Notes: generated from the sequence alone by a model not told the origin. A stretch of 64,000 bases of DNA from an uncultured Lachnospiraceae bacterium (GCA_910586315.1 CAJUIP010000002.1:62001-126000), one strand, 5' to 3'. Positions 25,663-35,337 are shown, counted from the stretch's first letter. Numbers and translations: made by a program.

Positions 25663-26439
25663 TTACCGATTGTTGAATTTCTCAACCTTCCGCTTTTCAA
25701 GAAATGCTTTCATGCCTTCTCTCTGATCTTCCGTCTCAAAGCACTCGGAGAAATATTTCTCCTCGATTGCAATTGCGTGATCCAAATCGGAAAGGAATCC
25801 ATCCGTTACTGCCAGCTTGCTGTTCCTGACCGCAATCGGCGCGTTGGAAGCAATCTTCTTTGCTAACTTCATAACCGTCGGCATCAGCTCTTCCTTCGCG
25901 CATACGCCGTTTACAAGGCCGATACGCAGGGCCTCGTCCGCCTTGATGTTCGTTCCTGCAAATACCATTTCTTTCGCTTTTCCGGTTCCCACAAGTCTCA
26001 CGAGACGCTGAGTCCCGCCAAAGCCCGGAGTAATTCCCAGGCCCACTTCCGGCTGTCCGAATACGGCGTTCTCAGAACAATAACGAATATCACAGCACAT
26101 CGCAAGCTCATTTCCACCGCCGAGGGCAAAGCCGTTCACAGCCGCGATGGTTGGAATCGGCAGGGTCTCCAGTTTACGGAAAATATCATTTCCGAACTTT
26201 CCGAATTCGTGGCCCTCCTTCATTGTCATATTACTCATTGCGGCAATATCCGCCCCCGCCACAAAAGCTTTCTCTCCCGCTCCTGTTATGATGACAGCTC
26301 TTGTCTCATTCAGGTCGATCCTGTCAATTGTCTCATCCAGTTCCTTTAAAACCTGGGTATTTAATGCGTTTAACGCTTCCGGACGATTGATGGTGACAAT
26401 CCCCACGTAGCCGTCCTGCTCATATGTAACAAAGCTCAT
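25663..26439 (-). CDS. crt: Crotonase / 3-hydroxybutyryl-CoA dehydratase
   Basis: 258 aa enoyl-CoA hydratase family. Oxyanion-hole residues fall in AFVAGADIAAM and GFALGGGNELAMCCDIRY; the catalytic glutamates lie near PEVGLGITPGFGGTQRL (about 130-146). It dehydrates 3-hydroxybutyryl-CoA to crotonyl-CoA. It follows thlA by 47 nt. Confidence 0.95.
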   Translation of the reverse strand: MSFVTYEQDGYVGIVTINRPEALNALNTQVLKELDETIDRIDLNETRAVIITGAGEKAFVAGADIAAMSNMTMKEGHEFGKFGNDIFRKLETLPIPTIAAVNGFALGGGNELAMCCDIRYCSENAVFGQPEVGLGITPGFGGTQRLVRLVGTGKAKEMVFAGTNIKADEALRIGLVNGVCAKEELMPTVMKLAKKIASNAPIAVRNSKLAVTDGFLSDLDHAIAIEEKYFSECFETEDQREGMKAFLEKRKVEKFNNR

Positions 26440-26486
26440 TGCTATCGCCTCCTGCTCTGTTTTCTATAAAAAACTCATAAAGAAAA

Positions 26487-27671
26487 TCAGTCTCTCTTAA
26501 CGATGGTTGCACACCCCATGCCGCCGCCGATACAAAGGGTTGCAAGACCGGTCTTGGCATCCTTTTTCTGCATTTCATGAAGCAGAGTAACCAGAATACG
26601 GCATCCGGAAGCTCCTACCGGATGTCCGAGGGCAATTGCTCCGCCATTGGGGTTTAATCTGGAAAGATCAAAGCCAAGGTCTTTTCCAACAGCTACGGAC
26701 TGAGCTGCAAAGGCCTCATTTGCCTCGATCACATCAAAGTCGCCGATTTTCATTCCTGTCTTTTCCATTACTTTCCTGGTTGCTGCAACCGGACCGATTC
26801 CCATGATGCGCGGCTCAACACCTGCAAGGGCGCCCGCCACCCATGTTGCCATCGGAGTAACGCCAAGCTCCTTTGCCTTTTCCTCGCTCATAACAACAAC
26901 AGCAGCAGCACCGTCGTTAATTCCGGAAGAGTTGCCCGCAGTTACGAGGCCGCCGTCCTTCTTGAATGCCGGTTTCAGCTTTGCAAGGGCCTCCATGGTA
27001 GAGCCGGGACGCGGACCCTCGTCTGTATCTACAATCACGGTAGTCTTTTTCTGCTTTACTTCCACCGGAACAATCTCATCCTTAAACGCACCGGCCTTCT
27101 GAGCAGCCTCTGCCTTGTTCTGACTGTCGACTGCGAATTTATCCAGCTCTTCCCTGGTAAGTCCCCACTGCTCGCAAATATTCTCAGCAGTAATGCCCAT
27201 GTGGTAGTTATTGAATACATCCCATAACGCATCGTTTACCATGGTGTCGACCAATGTCGCATTTCCCATACGGTAGCCGTAACGGCCTTTCATCATTGCA
27301 TACGGAGCCATGGACATATTTTCCGTACCGCCGGCCACAACAATGTCCGCGTCTCCGGCCTCGATCATCTGGGCAGCCATGTTTACGCACTGTAAACCGG
27401 AACCGCACACAACGTTGATCGTAACCGCCGGAACCTCAACCGGAAGTCCTGCTTTAATAGAAGCCTGGCGGGCCACATTCTGGCCCTGACCTGCCTGGAT
27501 GACACAGCCCATATATACCTGGTCAACCTTTTCCGGGGCGATCCCAGCTCTGTTTAATGCTTCCTTAATAACAATAGCCCCCAATTCCGGAGCCGGAACC
27601 GTACTTAATGCACCACCCATTGTTCCAATCGCTGTACGGCATGCACCGGCCAGCACAATTTTCTTTGCCAT
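26487..27671 (-). CDS. thlA: Acetyl-CoA acetyltransferase (thiolase)
   Basis: 394 aa. Active-site Cys in NVVCGSGLQCVNMA (about residue 88), His in GGAIALGHPVGASG (about 349) and the second Cys in CIGGGMGCA (about 379) are all present. It condenses two acetyl-CoA and is the first gene of the butyryl-CoA operon. AGGAGG lies 6 nt upstream of the ATG, and a sigma-A promoter with a Rex-like site is upstream. Confidence 0.96.
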   Translation of the reverse strand: MAKKIVLAGACRTAIGTMGGALSTVPAPELGAIVIKEALNRAGIAPEKVDQVYMGCVIQAGQGQNVARQASIKAGLPVEVPAVTINVVCGSGLQCVNMAAQMIEAGDADIVVAGGTENMSMAPYAMMKGRYGYRMGNATLVDTMVNDALWDVFNNYHMGITAENICEQWGLTREELDKFAVDSQNKAEAAQKAGAFKDEIVPVEVKQKKTTVIVDTDEGPRPGSTMEALAKLKPAFKKDGGLVTAGNSSGINDGAAAVVVMSEEKAKELGVTPMATWVAGALAGVEPRIMGIGPVAATRKVMEKTGMKIGDFDVIEANEAFAAQSVAVGKDLGFDLSRLNPNGGAIALGHPVGASGCRILVTLLHEMQKKDAKTGLATLCIGGGMGCATIVKRD

Positions 27672-27733
27672 AGCTTTTCCTCCTTGTTTTTCGAAAAAAC
27701 TGGGTATTAGTTACCCTTCTCATAATATCTTTA

Positions 27734-27762
27734 ATGATAACACTCTTGGATTTTGTTGTCAA
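27734..27762 (-). promoter_or_regulatory. Sigma-A promoter of the thlA operon
   Basis: On the minus strand TTGACA (27757-27762) and TATCAT (27734-27739), spacer 17 nt. Confidence 0.8.
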
Positions 27763-27773
27763 ATATTTAACAT
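27756..27773. promoter_or_regulatory. Rex-like operator over the thlA -35 box
   Basis: TTGTCAAATATTTAACAT matches the Rex consensus TTGTTAAnnnnTTAACAA at 12 of the 14 fixed positions and covers the -35 hexamer. Rex is the NADH/NAD sensor that represses thl and crt operons in clostridia. Confidence 0.65.
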
Positions 27774-27850
27774 GTTTTTTTATAATATTTTTCCTCCCTT
27801 TTTCCTTCTTTTATCAATAGTTCCCAGAAAATAGGTACCCTTCATTTTTA

Positions 27851-27879
27851 TTGACCTTCCTGAAAGAAAATGCTAGAAT
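27851..27879 (+). promoter_or_regulatory. Sigma-A promoter of the CoA-transferase gene
   Basis: TTGACC (27851-27856) and TAGAAT (27874-27879), spacer 17 nt. The predicted start of transcription is near 27886, which rules out the in-frame codon at 27870 as start. Confidence 0.75.
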
Positions 27880-27926
27880 GGAGCCATAAAATAGTTACTG
27901 TTCACAGAAAGAAAAGAGGACACAAA

Positions 27927-29267
27927 ATGGATTTCAAAAAAATGTATCAGGACAAACTGGTAACGGCCGAGCAGGCCGCCGGCGTGGTTAAATCCGGCGA
28001 CTGGGTAGACTATGGCTGGACCACCGGAACCCCCGTGGCTGTCGATGCCGCATTGGCAAAAAGGCTGCCGGAACTTACAAACGTAAATTTCCGCGGCGGT
28101 ATTTTAATGTGGGTACCGGAAATTTTCAAAATCGAAAACCCGGCAGAACATCTGACCTGGAATTCCTGGCACATGGGCGGAATCGAAAGAAAGGCCATCG
28201 CGCAGGGCTTCTCCTTCTATTCGCCGATGCGGTATTCCGAGCTTCCGAGGTATTACAGAGAATCCCAGACCAAACCGGATGTGGCAGTTTTCCAGGTCGC
28301 CCCCATGGACGAACATGGATTCTTTAACTTCGGCCCCAATGCTTCCCATATGGCCGCTGTCTGCGAAACCGCGAAGGTTGTGATCGTGGAAGTCAACGAA
28401 CATATGCCTGTCTGCTATGGCGGCTTTGAAGAAGGCGTTCACATTTCCAAAGTTGATATGATCGTCGAGGGCTCCAATCCCACTATCGCCGAGATGGGCG
28501 GCTCTGCTGCCTCCGAGGTGGATGAAGCCGTTGCAAAATTAATCGTTTCCGAAATTCCTGACGGTGCCTGCTTACAGCTTGGCATCGGCGGAATGCCAAA
28601 CGCCGTCGGATCACTGATTGCAAAATCCGACTTGAAGGACCTGGGCGTACATACCGAAATGTATGTGGATGCTTTCGTTGATATCGCAAATGCAGGCAAA
28701 ATCACCGGCGCCAGAAAAAACATCGATAAAGGCCGCCAGGTATACGCTTTTGGCGCAGGTACAAAGAAATTGTACGATTATTTGAATAAAAATCCGGAAT
28801 GCATGGCCGCTCCGGTGGATTACACCAACGATATCCGTTCCATCTCCGCTCTGGACAACTTTATGTCCATCAACAATGCCGTTGATCTGGATCTCTTCGG
28901 CCAGGTAAATGCAGAGTCAGCCGGAATCAAACATATCAGCGGCGCCGGCGGACAGCTTGACTTCGTTCTCGGCGCATACCTTTCTAAAGGCGGGAAGAGC
29001 TTTATCTGCTGCTCCTCTACCTTCAAGACAAAGGACGGCCAGTTAAAGTCCAGAATTCTCCCGACCCTAAACCCGGGCTCCATTGTAACGGATACTCGCG
29101 CCAACATCCACTACCTGGTTACAGAATACGGCAAGGTGAACCTGAAGGGACTCTCCACCTGGCAGAAAGCTGAGGCCATTATCTCTGTGGCGCATCCTGA
29201 TTTCCGCGATGAGTTAATTGCGGACGCCGAAAAAATGCATATCTGGACAGCAAGCAACAAACGATAA
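27927..29267 (+). CDS. Butyryl-CoA:acetate CoA-transferase
   Basis: 446 aa from the ATG at 27927 (AGAGGA upstream); longer starts fall before the promoter. It is a family I-type acetyl-CoA hydrolase/transferase: catalytic Glu244 in VHTEMYVDAF, the glycine loop GIGGMPNAVG, and SGAGGQLDF (about 340). Sequence style and the divergent position beside the butyryl-CoA operon favour butyryl-CoA:acetate transfer (But), the last step of butyrate formation. 4-hydroxybutyrate CoA-transferase is the main alternative. Confidence 0.88.
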   Translation: MDFKKMYQDKLVTAEQAAGVVKSGDWVDYGWTTGTPVAVDAALAKRLPELTNVNFRGGILMWVPEIFKIENPAEHLTWNSWHMGGIERKAIAQGFSFYSPMRYSELPRYYRESQTKPDVAVFQVAPMDEHGFFNFGPNASHMAAVCETAKVVIVEVNEHMPVCYGGFEEGVHISKVDMIVEGSNPTIAEMGGSAASEVDEAVAKLIVSEIPDGACLQLGIGGMPNAVGSLIAKSDLKDLGVHTEMYVDAFVDIANAGKITGARKNIDKGRQVYAFGAGTKKLYDYLNKNPECMAAPVDYTNDIRSISALDNFMSINNAVDLDLFGQVNAESAGIKHISGAGGQLDFVLGAYLSKGGKSFICCSSTFKTKDGQLKSRILPTLNPGSIVTDTRANIHYLVTEYGKVNLKGLSTWQKAEAIISVAHPDFRDELIADAEKMHIWTASNKR

Positions 29268-29279
29268 TATTCCTCACAA

Positions 29280-29327
29280 AACTTCCGGGCTGCCTCCGCT
29301 TTTGAAGCTGCCCGGAAGTTAATTTTT
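29280..29327 (+). terminator. Terminator of the CoA-transferase gene
   Basis: A perfect 11-bp stem AACTTCCGGGC / GCCCGGAAGTT (29280-29290 with 29310-29320), then AATTTTTTG. Confidence 0.9.
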
Positions 29328-29413
29328 TGTCTGTTCCATTCCCATTTTCCCCCATTTCGCATACTATAAATCAGAAAATTTCAAAGCTGTAACCGCTTTA
29401 AGGAGGAATTCGT

Positions 29414-29665
29414 ATGTATACATATACACCGGAAGGCGTATGTGCCAAACAAATTTCATTTGATATTATTGACGGGAAGGTGGAAAATGTTTCCTTTCTC
29501 GGAGGATGCGATGGAAACGGCAAAGGGGTTGCCGCGCTGGCAGAGGGACACAGCCCCGAAGAACTGATAGAAAAATTATCTAAAATCAAGTGTAAGCAGC
29601 GGTCTACTTCCTGCCCGGCGCAGCTTGCAGAAGCGCTTCGAAAAATCACCGGCCAGGGATCATAA
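29414..29665 (+). CDS. TSCPD domain protein
   Basis: 83 aa. It matches the small TSCPD/TIGR03905 family, related to the C-terminal domain of B12-dependent ribonucleotide reductase: SFLGGCDGNGKGVAALAEG and KCKQRSTSCPAQLAEAL, with conserved cysteines that may bind a metal or cofactor. RBS AAGGAGG. It converges with the LysR gene and overlaps its end by 6 nt. Role unknown. Confidence 0.88.
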   Translation: MYTYTPEGVCAKQISFDIIDGKVENVSFLGGCDGNGKGVAALAEGHSPEELIEKLSKIKCKQRSTSCPAQLAEALRKITGQGS

Positions 29666-30574
29666 CCTTTCACCAGCTGCTTCTTCTTCCATGACCGTGA
29701 TGCCTTCCTCACCGGACAGCCGGCTGCGGCAAAGGGCCAGCAGATGTTTTTCATATGGCGACACATCACCAACCCGATTTAAATAGTAAAGAGTCCTCCT
29801 GGGAGGCTTCACATCCAGTTCATGGATTTTTAATGGAGAGGCATTTACCATCCATTTGGCCACCGACACAGGAAGAAAGGCCCAGTTATCCCCGGTCTGG
29901 GTAAAATACTGCAAAAAGCCCATTTCGTCCAGATATACCCGCGGAACAGAACCGCTTCCAAAATAGTAATCGTGCCAGGCATCAAAATTTCTGTCCCATC
30001 TGGTACGGATCTCCTGCCTTGGATCCAGGTCGTTTATTTTTACCTGCCCCGGAAGCTTCAGCTCTTCCCCCGCCACCAGGCACAGATCTTCCCGAAATAA
30101 GATCGAAGTCTTCACCTGTGAAGAATACATGGGATCCGTAATAAAGGCCATATCCGCGCTTTTGTTTCCCACATAGGCATAGGCTTCACTGGAATGCAGC
30201 GTGGTCACATGGAGGCAGCAGCCCGGCTCTTCTTTCATGAAGGTCTGAAACACCGTGGGAAGAAGGAATGCCAGAAGGCTTCCCACGCTGGCAACATAAA
30301 AGCTCTTTTCATGCCCTAAAAGTGCGGCCTCCTGGGTTTCATTCCATAAAGCCTGCCAGCGGTGGGCGATGCCAATAAAAGCCTGCCCCTGTCTGGTGAG
30401 TTCCACATGGCGGACGCCTTTGTTCCTCACAAACAGCGTATATCCAAGCTCGTCCTCCAGGGCGCGGACCCGCCGCCCCAGAGCCGGCTGCGTAATATAT
30501 AGCTTCTCTGCTGCCGCCGAAAAACTTCCGTGCTGTACAATACTTAAAAACGCTTCAATTTCCAAAAAGGTCAT
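29660..30574 (-). CDS. LysR family transcriptional regulator
   Basis: 304 aa from the ATG at 30574 (GGCGGG upstream); earlier in-frame starts lack a site. The N-terminal helix-turn-helix (FLSIVQHGSFSAAAEKLYITQPALGRRVRALE, described here by its key residues Ser-Ala-Ala and Gln-Pro-Ala) precedes a periplasmic-binding-like effector domain. The neighbour gives no clear target; the CoA-transferase gene lies 500 bp away beyond the TSCPD gene. Confidence 0.93.
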   Translation of the reverse strand: MTFLEIEAFLSIVQHGSFSAAAEKLYITQPALGRRVRALEDELGYTLFVRNKGVRHVELTRQGQAFIGIAHRWQALWNETQEAALLGHEKSFYVASVGSLLAFLLPTVFQTFMKEEPGCCLHVTTLHSSEAYAYVGNKSADMAFITDPMYSSQVKTSILFREDLCLVAGEELKLPGQVKINDLDPRQEIRTRWDRNFDAWHDYYFGSGSVPRVYLDEMGFLQYFTQTGDNWAFLPVSVAKWMVNASPLKIHELDVKPPRRTLYYLNRVGDVSPYEKHLLALCRSRLSGEEGITVMEEEAAGERL

Positions 30575-30789
30575 AATATCCCGCCGTGTTTTCTCAAAAT
30601 GGCAGCAGCCCATTCCCACATCTTCTCATCCTTGTCTCTCTGCAAGTCTGAACTGTTGCCTAAAATGTTACTATTCCTTAACATTATATCAAAAATATAA
30701 TCATTTTACAAGATTCTCTGCATGTGCTACACTGTGAATACAGTCAAAGGGACCTTCCTTCCCCTGACCAAAACGATATTAACACACAT

Positions 30790-30820
30790 GGGCCCCTGTG
30801 GGGCCCTTTGTGTTTTCTTT
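30790..30820 (-). terminator. Hairpin after argH
   Basis: A perfect stem GGGCCCC / GGGGCCC with a TGT loop (30790-30806), extended by ACACA / TGTGT. The T-rich tract is on the plus-strand side, so it is a better plus-strand terminator; for argH it is imperfect. Confidence 0.5.
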
Positions 30821-32196
30821 TACTTTTCTCTCAGCTCTTCCTTATATATAGCAATAACCTTTTTCATGGCCTCCGCACCGGGGGCTCCAATGGTTGTACG
30901 CTTTTCCACACAGGTCTTTAAAGAAATCGCCTCATAAATATCCTGTTCAAATATTTCGCTGACAGACTTAAACTCATCCAGAGTCAGCTCGTCCAGAGAC
31001 TTGTTCTTTTCGATGCACATAAGCACAAGCTGTCCGATGAGCCCATGGGCATCCCGGAAGGGCACCCCATGATTTACAAGATAATCCGCGGCATCGGTTG
31101 CGTTGGTAAATCCCTTTTTGGCACTTTCCTCCATCACATCCTTTCGGAATGTCATGGAAGAAATCATCCCGGTAAACAGATAAAGACATCCCTTTATGGT
31201 ATCAATGGCATCGAAAGTCAGTTCCTTGTCCTCCTGGATATCTTTATCATAGGCCAGCGGAATCCCTTTCATCACCGTGAGGAGTGACATCAGCGAGCCG
31301 TAAACCCGGCCGGATTTTCCGCGAATCAGCTCCGCAATATCCGGATTTTTTTTCTGAGGCATGATGCTGCTTCCGGTGCTGTATGAATCATCCATCTCCA
31401 CAAACCGGTACTCATTGCTGTTCCATATAATAATTTCCTCGGAAAACCGGCTCAGATGCATGGCTATAACAGAAAGAGCCGAAAGCAGTTCAATCACATA
31501 GTCCCGGTCGGAAACAGAATCCATACTGTTTCGCGTGGGACCGTCAAAGCCCAAAAGCTCCGCCGTATATTCCCTGTCCAGAGGATAGGTGGTCCCTGCC
31601 AGGGCCCCGGAGCCCAGAGGACAGTAATTCATGCGTTTTCGCGCATCCCGAAGTCTCCCCCTGTCACGGCAAAACATTTCATAATAGGCGCCTATATGGT
31701 GGGCCAGAGTTACCGGCTGCGCTTTCTGCAGATGGGTAAAACCAGGCATATACGTATCAAGATGCTCCTCCATCAGAGAAAGAAGCTCCGTCAAAAGCGT
31801 CTTTAAAAGAGTATCCAGCTCATCAATCTCATCTCTGGTATAAAGCTTCATGTCCAGAGCCACCTGGTCATTTCTGCTTCTTCCTGTATGAAGCCTCTTT
31901 CCTGCCTCTCCCACGCGCTCTGTGAGTACCGCCTCTACAAAAGAGTGGATATCCTCGTACCCGGCAGTGATGACAAGCCGGCCGGTCTCTAAGTCCTCCC
32001 GAATCCCTTCCAGCCCCTTTACAATGACTTCCTTATCCTCAGCTGAAAGAATCCCCTGCCTGGCAAGCATGGTTACATGGGCAATACTGCCTGCAATATC
32101 CTGTTTATAAAATTTCTGATCAAAAGAAATAGATTCATTGAAATTGTGCACGAATTGATCGGTTTCTTTTGTGAATCGTCCTCCCCAGAGCTTCAT
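30820..32196 (-). CDS. argH: Argininosuccinate lyase
   Basis: 458 aa. Fumarase/aspartase superfamily signature GSSIMPQKKNPDIAELIRGK (about 277-296), with HTGRSRNDQVALD near 104 and TTYPLDRE. It cleaves argininosuccinate to arginine and fumarate. Its start overlaps the yfhO stop by 4 nt, so argH is coupled to a membrane protein gene rather than to argG. Confidence 0.97.
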   Translation of the reverse strand: MKLWGGRFTKETDQFVHNFNESISFDQKFYKQDIAGSIAHVTMLARQGILSAEDKEVIVKGLEGIREDLETGRLVITAGYEDIHSFVEAVLTERVGEAGKRLHTGRSRNDQVALDMKLYTRDEIDELDTLLKTLLTELLSLMEEHLDTYMPGFTHLQKAQPVTLAHHIGAYYEMFCRDRGRLRDARKRMNYCPLGSGALAGTTYPLDREYTAELLGFDGPTRNSMDSVSDRDYVIELLSALSVIAMHLSRFSEEIIIWNSNEYRFVEMDDSYSTGSSIMPQKKNPDIAELIRGKSGRVYGSLMSLLTVMKGIPLAYDKDIQEDKELTFDAIDTIKGCLYLFTGMISSMTFRKDVMEESAKKGFTNATDAADYLVNHGVPFRDAHGLIGQLVLMCIEKNKSLDELTLDEFKSVSEIFEQDIYEAISLKTCVEKRTTIGAPGAEAMKKVIAIYKEELREK

Positions 32197-34841
32197 TTGT
32201 GTTCCTCCTCTGTGATATTCATTGTCATTAAATTCTCACGTTTTTCCACTATGTCTTCAGGGATAGCATATCTGCCCGCCATATTTTCATGTGTAACAGC
32301 ACGTCTGCCGCCAGGACCATGAAGCTTTACGATAAATAAAACAAACAAAATGAGCAATGCCGCCGCTGAAATCTTAATCCCCAAAGCCAATCCTCCCGGG
32401 AAATAGGTAAAGAGCACCTGATGACTTCCCGCTGGAATGTCAACTGCCAGAAACGCCTCGAAAACCTTCCTGGGTGTCACTTTCTGCCCGTCAATGGACA
32501 CGGTCCATCCTTCATCATAGGGAATGGAGGTGAATAAAAGGCCTGCCTCTTCTGCCTCCACTGTGCCCGAAAGCTCCGTATCGGTCCAGCTTGTGAGATG
32601 CATTGGCATCCGGTTTAAAATTTCATAGACCGAAATCAAAGCCCGCTCGGAGAACCGATATACCGAAGCGTTTAGAACCTCCCCGGATTCCTCCGTGGAC
32701 AGAACCACTTCATTTCCGACTCCTATGGTCCCCAGCTCCAGGAGATATCCCCGGTCTGTATTGCTAAAGGTTTTCTGGCCCGTGGGAAGCCCCGCCTTCA
32801 CTTCCTTAACGCGCTTATTCTGGACAAATACATAATATTCCCCGCTCATATCCGCAGTAAATCTGCATGTGGATCCAGAAGATTCACTGTCCACGGCAAC
32901 CAATACGTCATCGCTTCCCAGAATCAGACACAAATCGTTCTGTACTTCTGCCGGATTATCCATGGCATACTGCCAGTTGTCCTCCACGTCCGGGGGCATT
33001 ACAAAGCCCAGAGGGAGCGTGTAACGGTTTTCACAAAGATAGGTTCCTCCGCTTTCCGCCACATTGCGGACAAGATCCGTGCCGGACACAGCCTCAGAAT
33101 ACAGGGCATATTTTACGGAAAGCAGGCTGTCAACAAAGGGGGTGCTGCCTGTGATGCTGTATGCATTGGTGGATGCCTCGCAGCCAAGACGTTTGAAGAA
33201 CTTCGTCAGGTCTGCATTGGCTGTTGATGAAAACAGAGACACTGAGGGGAAGTTCATCCATGCCCCATCATTTTTCGTTTTTCTCGTCTTCTTCTCAATC
33301 CTGTAAAAATCTCCGGCTGGCTGAAGCCCTTCCACGAGAGAAATTACATCCTTGTTATCCCTTGTGTATGCCTCCCGGCTGGTGGTGGTCACGCTGGTCA
33401 CTGTGGTATTGACAGCCGCCTCAATAGACACTACCGCCAAGGCCAGAAAAATCGCCGCTTCACGTCTCCTTCTTTTATATAGATAAATCAGTCCCGCATA
33501 CATGGACAAAAACAGAATCGCCACATAATAAACAGAAAAATGGAAGTGCTCCTGCTCCACAAGCTTTTCCGCCAGAATCACAAAGCAGATACTGCCCCAG
33601 TACGCCGCAGCCACATGACGTCTTGGCGTGGCCTTCAGATACATGAAAGCCCTAAAACACATGAAAAGCATTAAAAAAATATAAATAAAGGACTGTCTGC
33701 ACGGCAGGCTGTTTGGATAGTGGAACCCATGCCACATGAAATTTAAGGCGTTGACGGAAAAGCTTGCAAAAAAAATCAGAAGCATACCGCAATACACGGC
33801 CTTTTCCTTCAGAGAAATTTTCTTGCATGCCAGATATAAAAGGAAAAACATGAGCACTGCCACTCCACAGTAAATGTTCGGCCAGTGATCCAGGCCAATT
33901 TCCGTCTCCACATTGCCGATATGGCGGGCAAGCATATCAAAAATCGGAAAATAGGAGCTTAACGTCTTCGGAAAGTTAATATCTCCCGAAGCAGTGGTTT
34001 TCAATACATAAACCTCCGGCAAAAGCACAAAGGCCGCCAGAGCGCCGGAAAGCAGCGAATAAACTCCGAACCGGACGCAGGCCATTACATACTTTTTTAC
34101 AGGGCCCGGCTTTTCCAGAATCAGAAGAGCCACAAAATACAGAACCATGAAAATACAGGTCATGATGGAAATATAGTAATTGGAAAGAATGGAAAGCCCC
34201 AGGGTAATACAGTAAAGGAATCCTCTTTCCTTTTTCACCAGCCTCTCTAACCCCATGACAATTAACGGGAACAGAATAATACAGTCCAGCCACATAATAT
34301 TCCAGCTATACGCTGCCATGTAACCAGAAAGGGCATAGAATATCCCAAAAAAGCCAACGCCGACCGAATTGCTGCGGCAGTGCTTTTTTAAATACCAGGC
34401 AAAGCTTAGGCCGGACAGACCGATTTTCAGGACGATCATATAACTCATGAACTCGATAATATAGGCCTTCGGGCATAAAATCAAAAGCCAGTTGAAAGGG
34501 CTAGCCAGATAGTAGGCATACAGAGCCGCAAAGTTGACCCCCATCCCCACATCCCAGCTATATAAAAGGCTCCCGCCATGTCTCAGTTTATATTGAAATT
34601 CAGAAAAGAAGGGGGCATATTGATGGTACATGTCCGTCCGCAGAAAGCTCTCCTCTCCAAACGGGAAAATTCCCCTCTGGATAAAAATAATAATCATTAT
34701 GACAATCGGCACAAAAAAGGCCGCCAAAAGCCCGTCTCCCGGCCGAATCAAAGACGAACCGGCCCGATGGAATTTTTTCCTCTTTTCCCCGGGAGCTGTC
34801 TCCATCTCTGTAGAAATATTTTTTAGCTCATTCTGTTCCAT
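32193..34841 (-). CDS. YfhO family large membrane protein
   Basis: 882 aa. It has about twelve to fourteen membrane helices in the first ~470 residues (FLRTDMYHQYAPFF, SWDVGMGVNFAALYAYYLASPFNWL), then a soluble extracytoplasmic domain and a last helix near 845, as in YfhO/GT-C-like proteins. In Bacillus, YfhO links to teichoic or lipoteichoic acid glycosylation. It follows gtrA by 14 nt, which supports a lipid-linked sugar role. Confidence 0.92.
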   Translation of the reverse strand: MEQNELKNISTEMETAPGEKRKKFHRAGSSLIRPGDGLLAAFFVPIVIMIIIFIQRGIFPFGEESFLRTDMYHQYAPFFSEFQYKLRHGGSLLYSWDVGMGVNFAALYAYYLASPFNWLLILCPKAYIIEFMSYMIVLKIGLSGLSFAWYLKKHCRSNSVGVGFFGIFYALSGYMAAYSWNIMWLDCIILFPLIVMGLERLVKKERGFLYCITLGLSILSNYYISIMTCIFMVLYFVALLILEKPGPVKKYVMACVRFGVYSLLSGALAAFVLLPEVYVLKTTASGDINFPKTLSSYFPIFDMLARHIGNVETEIGLDHWPNIYCGVAVLMFFLLYLACKKISLKEKAVYCGMLLIFFASFSVNALNFMWHGFHYPNSLPCRQSFIYIFLMLFMCFRAFMYLKATPRRHVAAAYWGSICFVILAEKLVEQEHFHFSVYYVAILFLSMYAGLIYLYKRRRREAAIFLALAVVSIEAAVNTTVTSVTTTSREAYTRDNKDVISLVEGLQPAGDFYRIEKKTRKTKNDGAWMNFPSVSLFSSTANADLTKFFKRLGCEASTNAYSITGSTPFVDSLLSVKYALYSEAVSGTDLVRNVAESGGTYLCENRYTLPLGFVMPPDVEDNWQYAMDNPAEVQNDLCLILGSDDVLVAVDSESSGSTCRFTADMSGEYYVFVQNKRVKEVKAGLPTGQKTFSNTDRGYLLELGTIGVGNEVVLSTEESGEVLNASVYRFSERALISVYEILNRMPMHLTSWTDTELSGTVEAEEAGLLFTSIPYDEGWTVSIDGQKVTPRKVFEAFLAVDIPAGSHQVLFTYFPGGLALGIKISAAALLILFVLFIVKLHGPGGRRAVTHENMAGRYAIPEDIVEKRENLMTMNITEEEHK

Positions 34842-34855
34842 CAGGGAATACTCCT

Positions 34856-35272
34856 TTATTTTTCTTTCTTATGGGCAAATATGAGGATTTTGCTGAACAC
34901 ATAATTCAAAATCACCACCACCACGGAAATCAGAAGCTTACAGATAAAAAACTCCAGTTTCAGCAAATCCACCATGACAAAAATTGCTGCCAGATTGAAT
35001 AAAAAAGTAACCACCCGGCAGAGCACAAAAGATACGAATTCTCTCCACACCTCGGCCGGAATCAGCGTATGGCTTCCAAATACCCACCACTTATTGGTCA
35101 CAAACGCAAACAACACAGCCGCTACCCAGCCAGCAGTTTGAGACAGGACGGAACCCATATGTCCGGCATAAAACAGCGCATTGGAAATCACATAGTCAAT
35201 CACCGTCGTCAGCACGCCGAAGACCAGGTAGGCAATCCCCTCCTTCACCGCGCCTTCTTTTATTTTCCCCAC
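34856..35272 (-). CDS. GtrA family membrane protein
   Basis: 138 aa from a GTG at 35272 with AGGAGG 8 nt upstream; the open frame extends up to 35347 but would run across the aspT terminator area. It has four membrane helices with the GtrA signature LVFGVLTTVIDYVISNALF and FVTNKWWVFGS. GtrA proteins are proposed flippases of undecaprenyl-phosphate-linked sugars and pair with YfhO-type enzymes. First gene of gtrA-yfhO-argH. Confidence 0.9.
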   Translation of the reverse strand: MGKIKEGAVKEGIAYLVFGVLTTVIDYVISNALFYAGHMGSVLSQTAGWVAAVLFAFVTNKWWVFGSHTLIPAEVWREFVSFVLCRVVTFLFNLAAIFVMVDLLKLEFFICKLLISVVVVILNYVFSKILIFAHKKEK

Positions 35273-35337
35273 GTATTCATCCTCCTGTATACTTTCGGAC
35301 AATTTCTTCCATTTTAGTATAGCCAGGACAAAAAGTA

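Noticed and set aside
27870..27926. Longer start of the CoA-transferase
   Set aside because: These codons lie on or before the -10 box and the predicted transcription start, and have no RBS.
28104..28723. Minus-strand frames opposite the CoA-transferase
   Set aside because: Antisense shadows in a gene with clear catalytic motifs.
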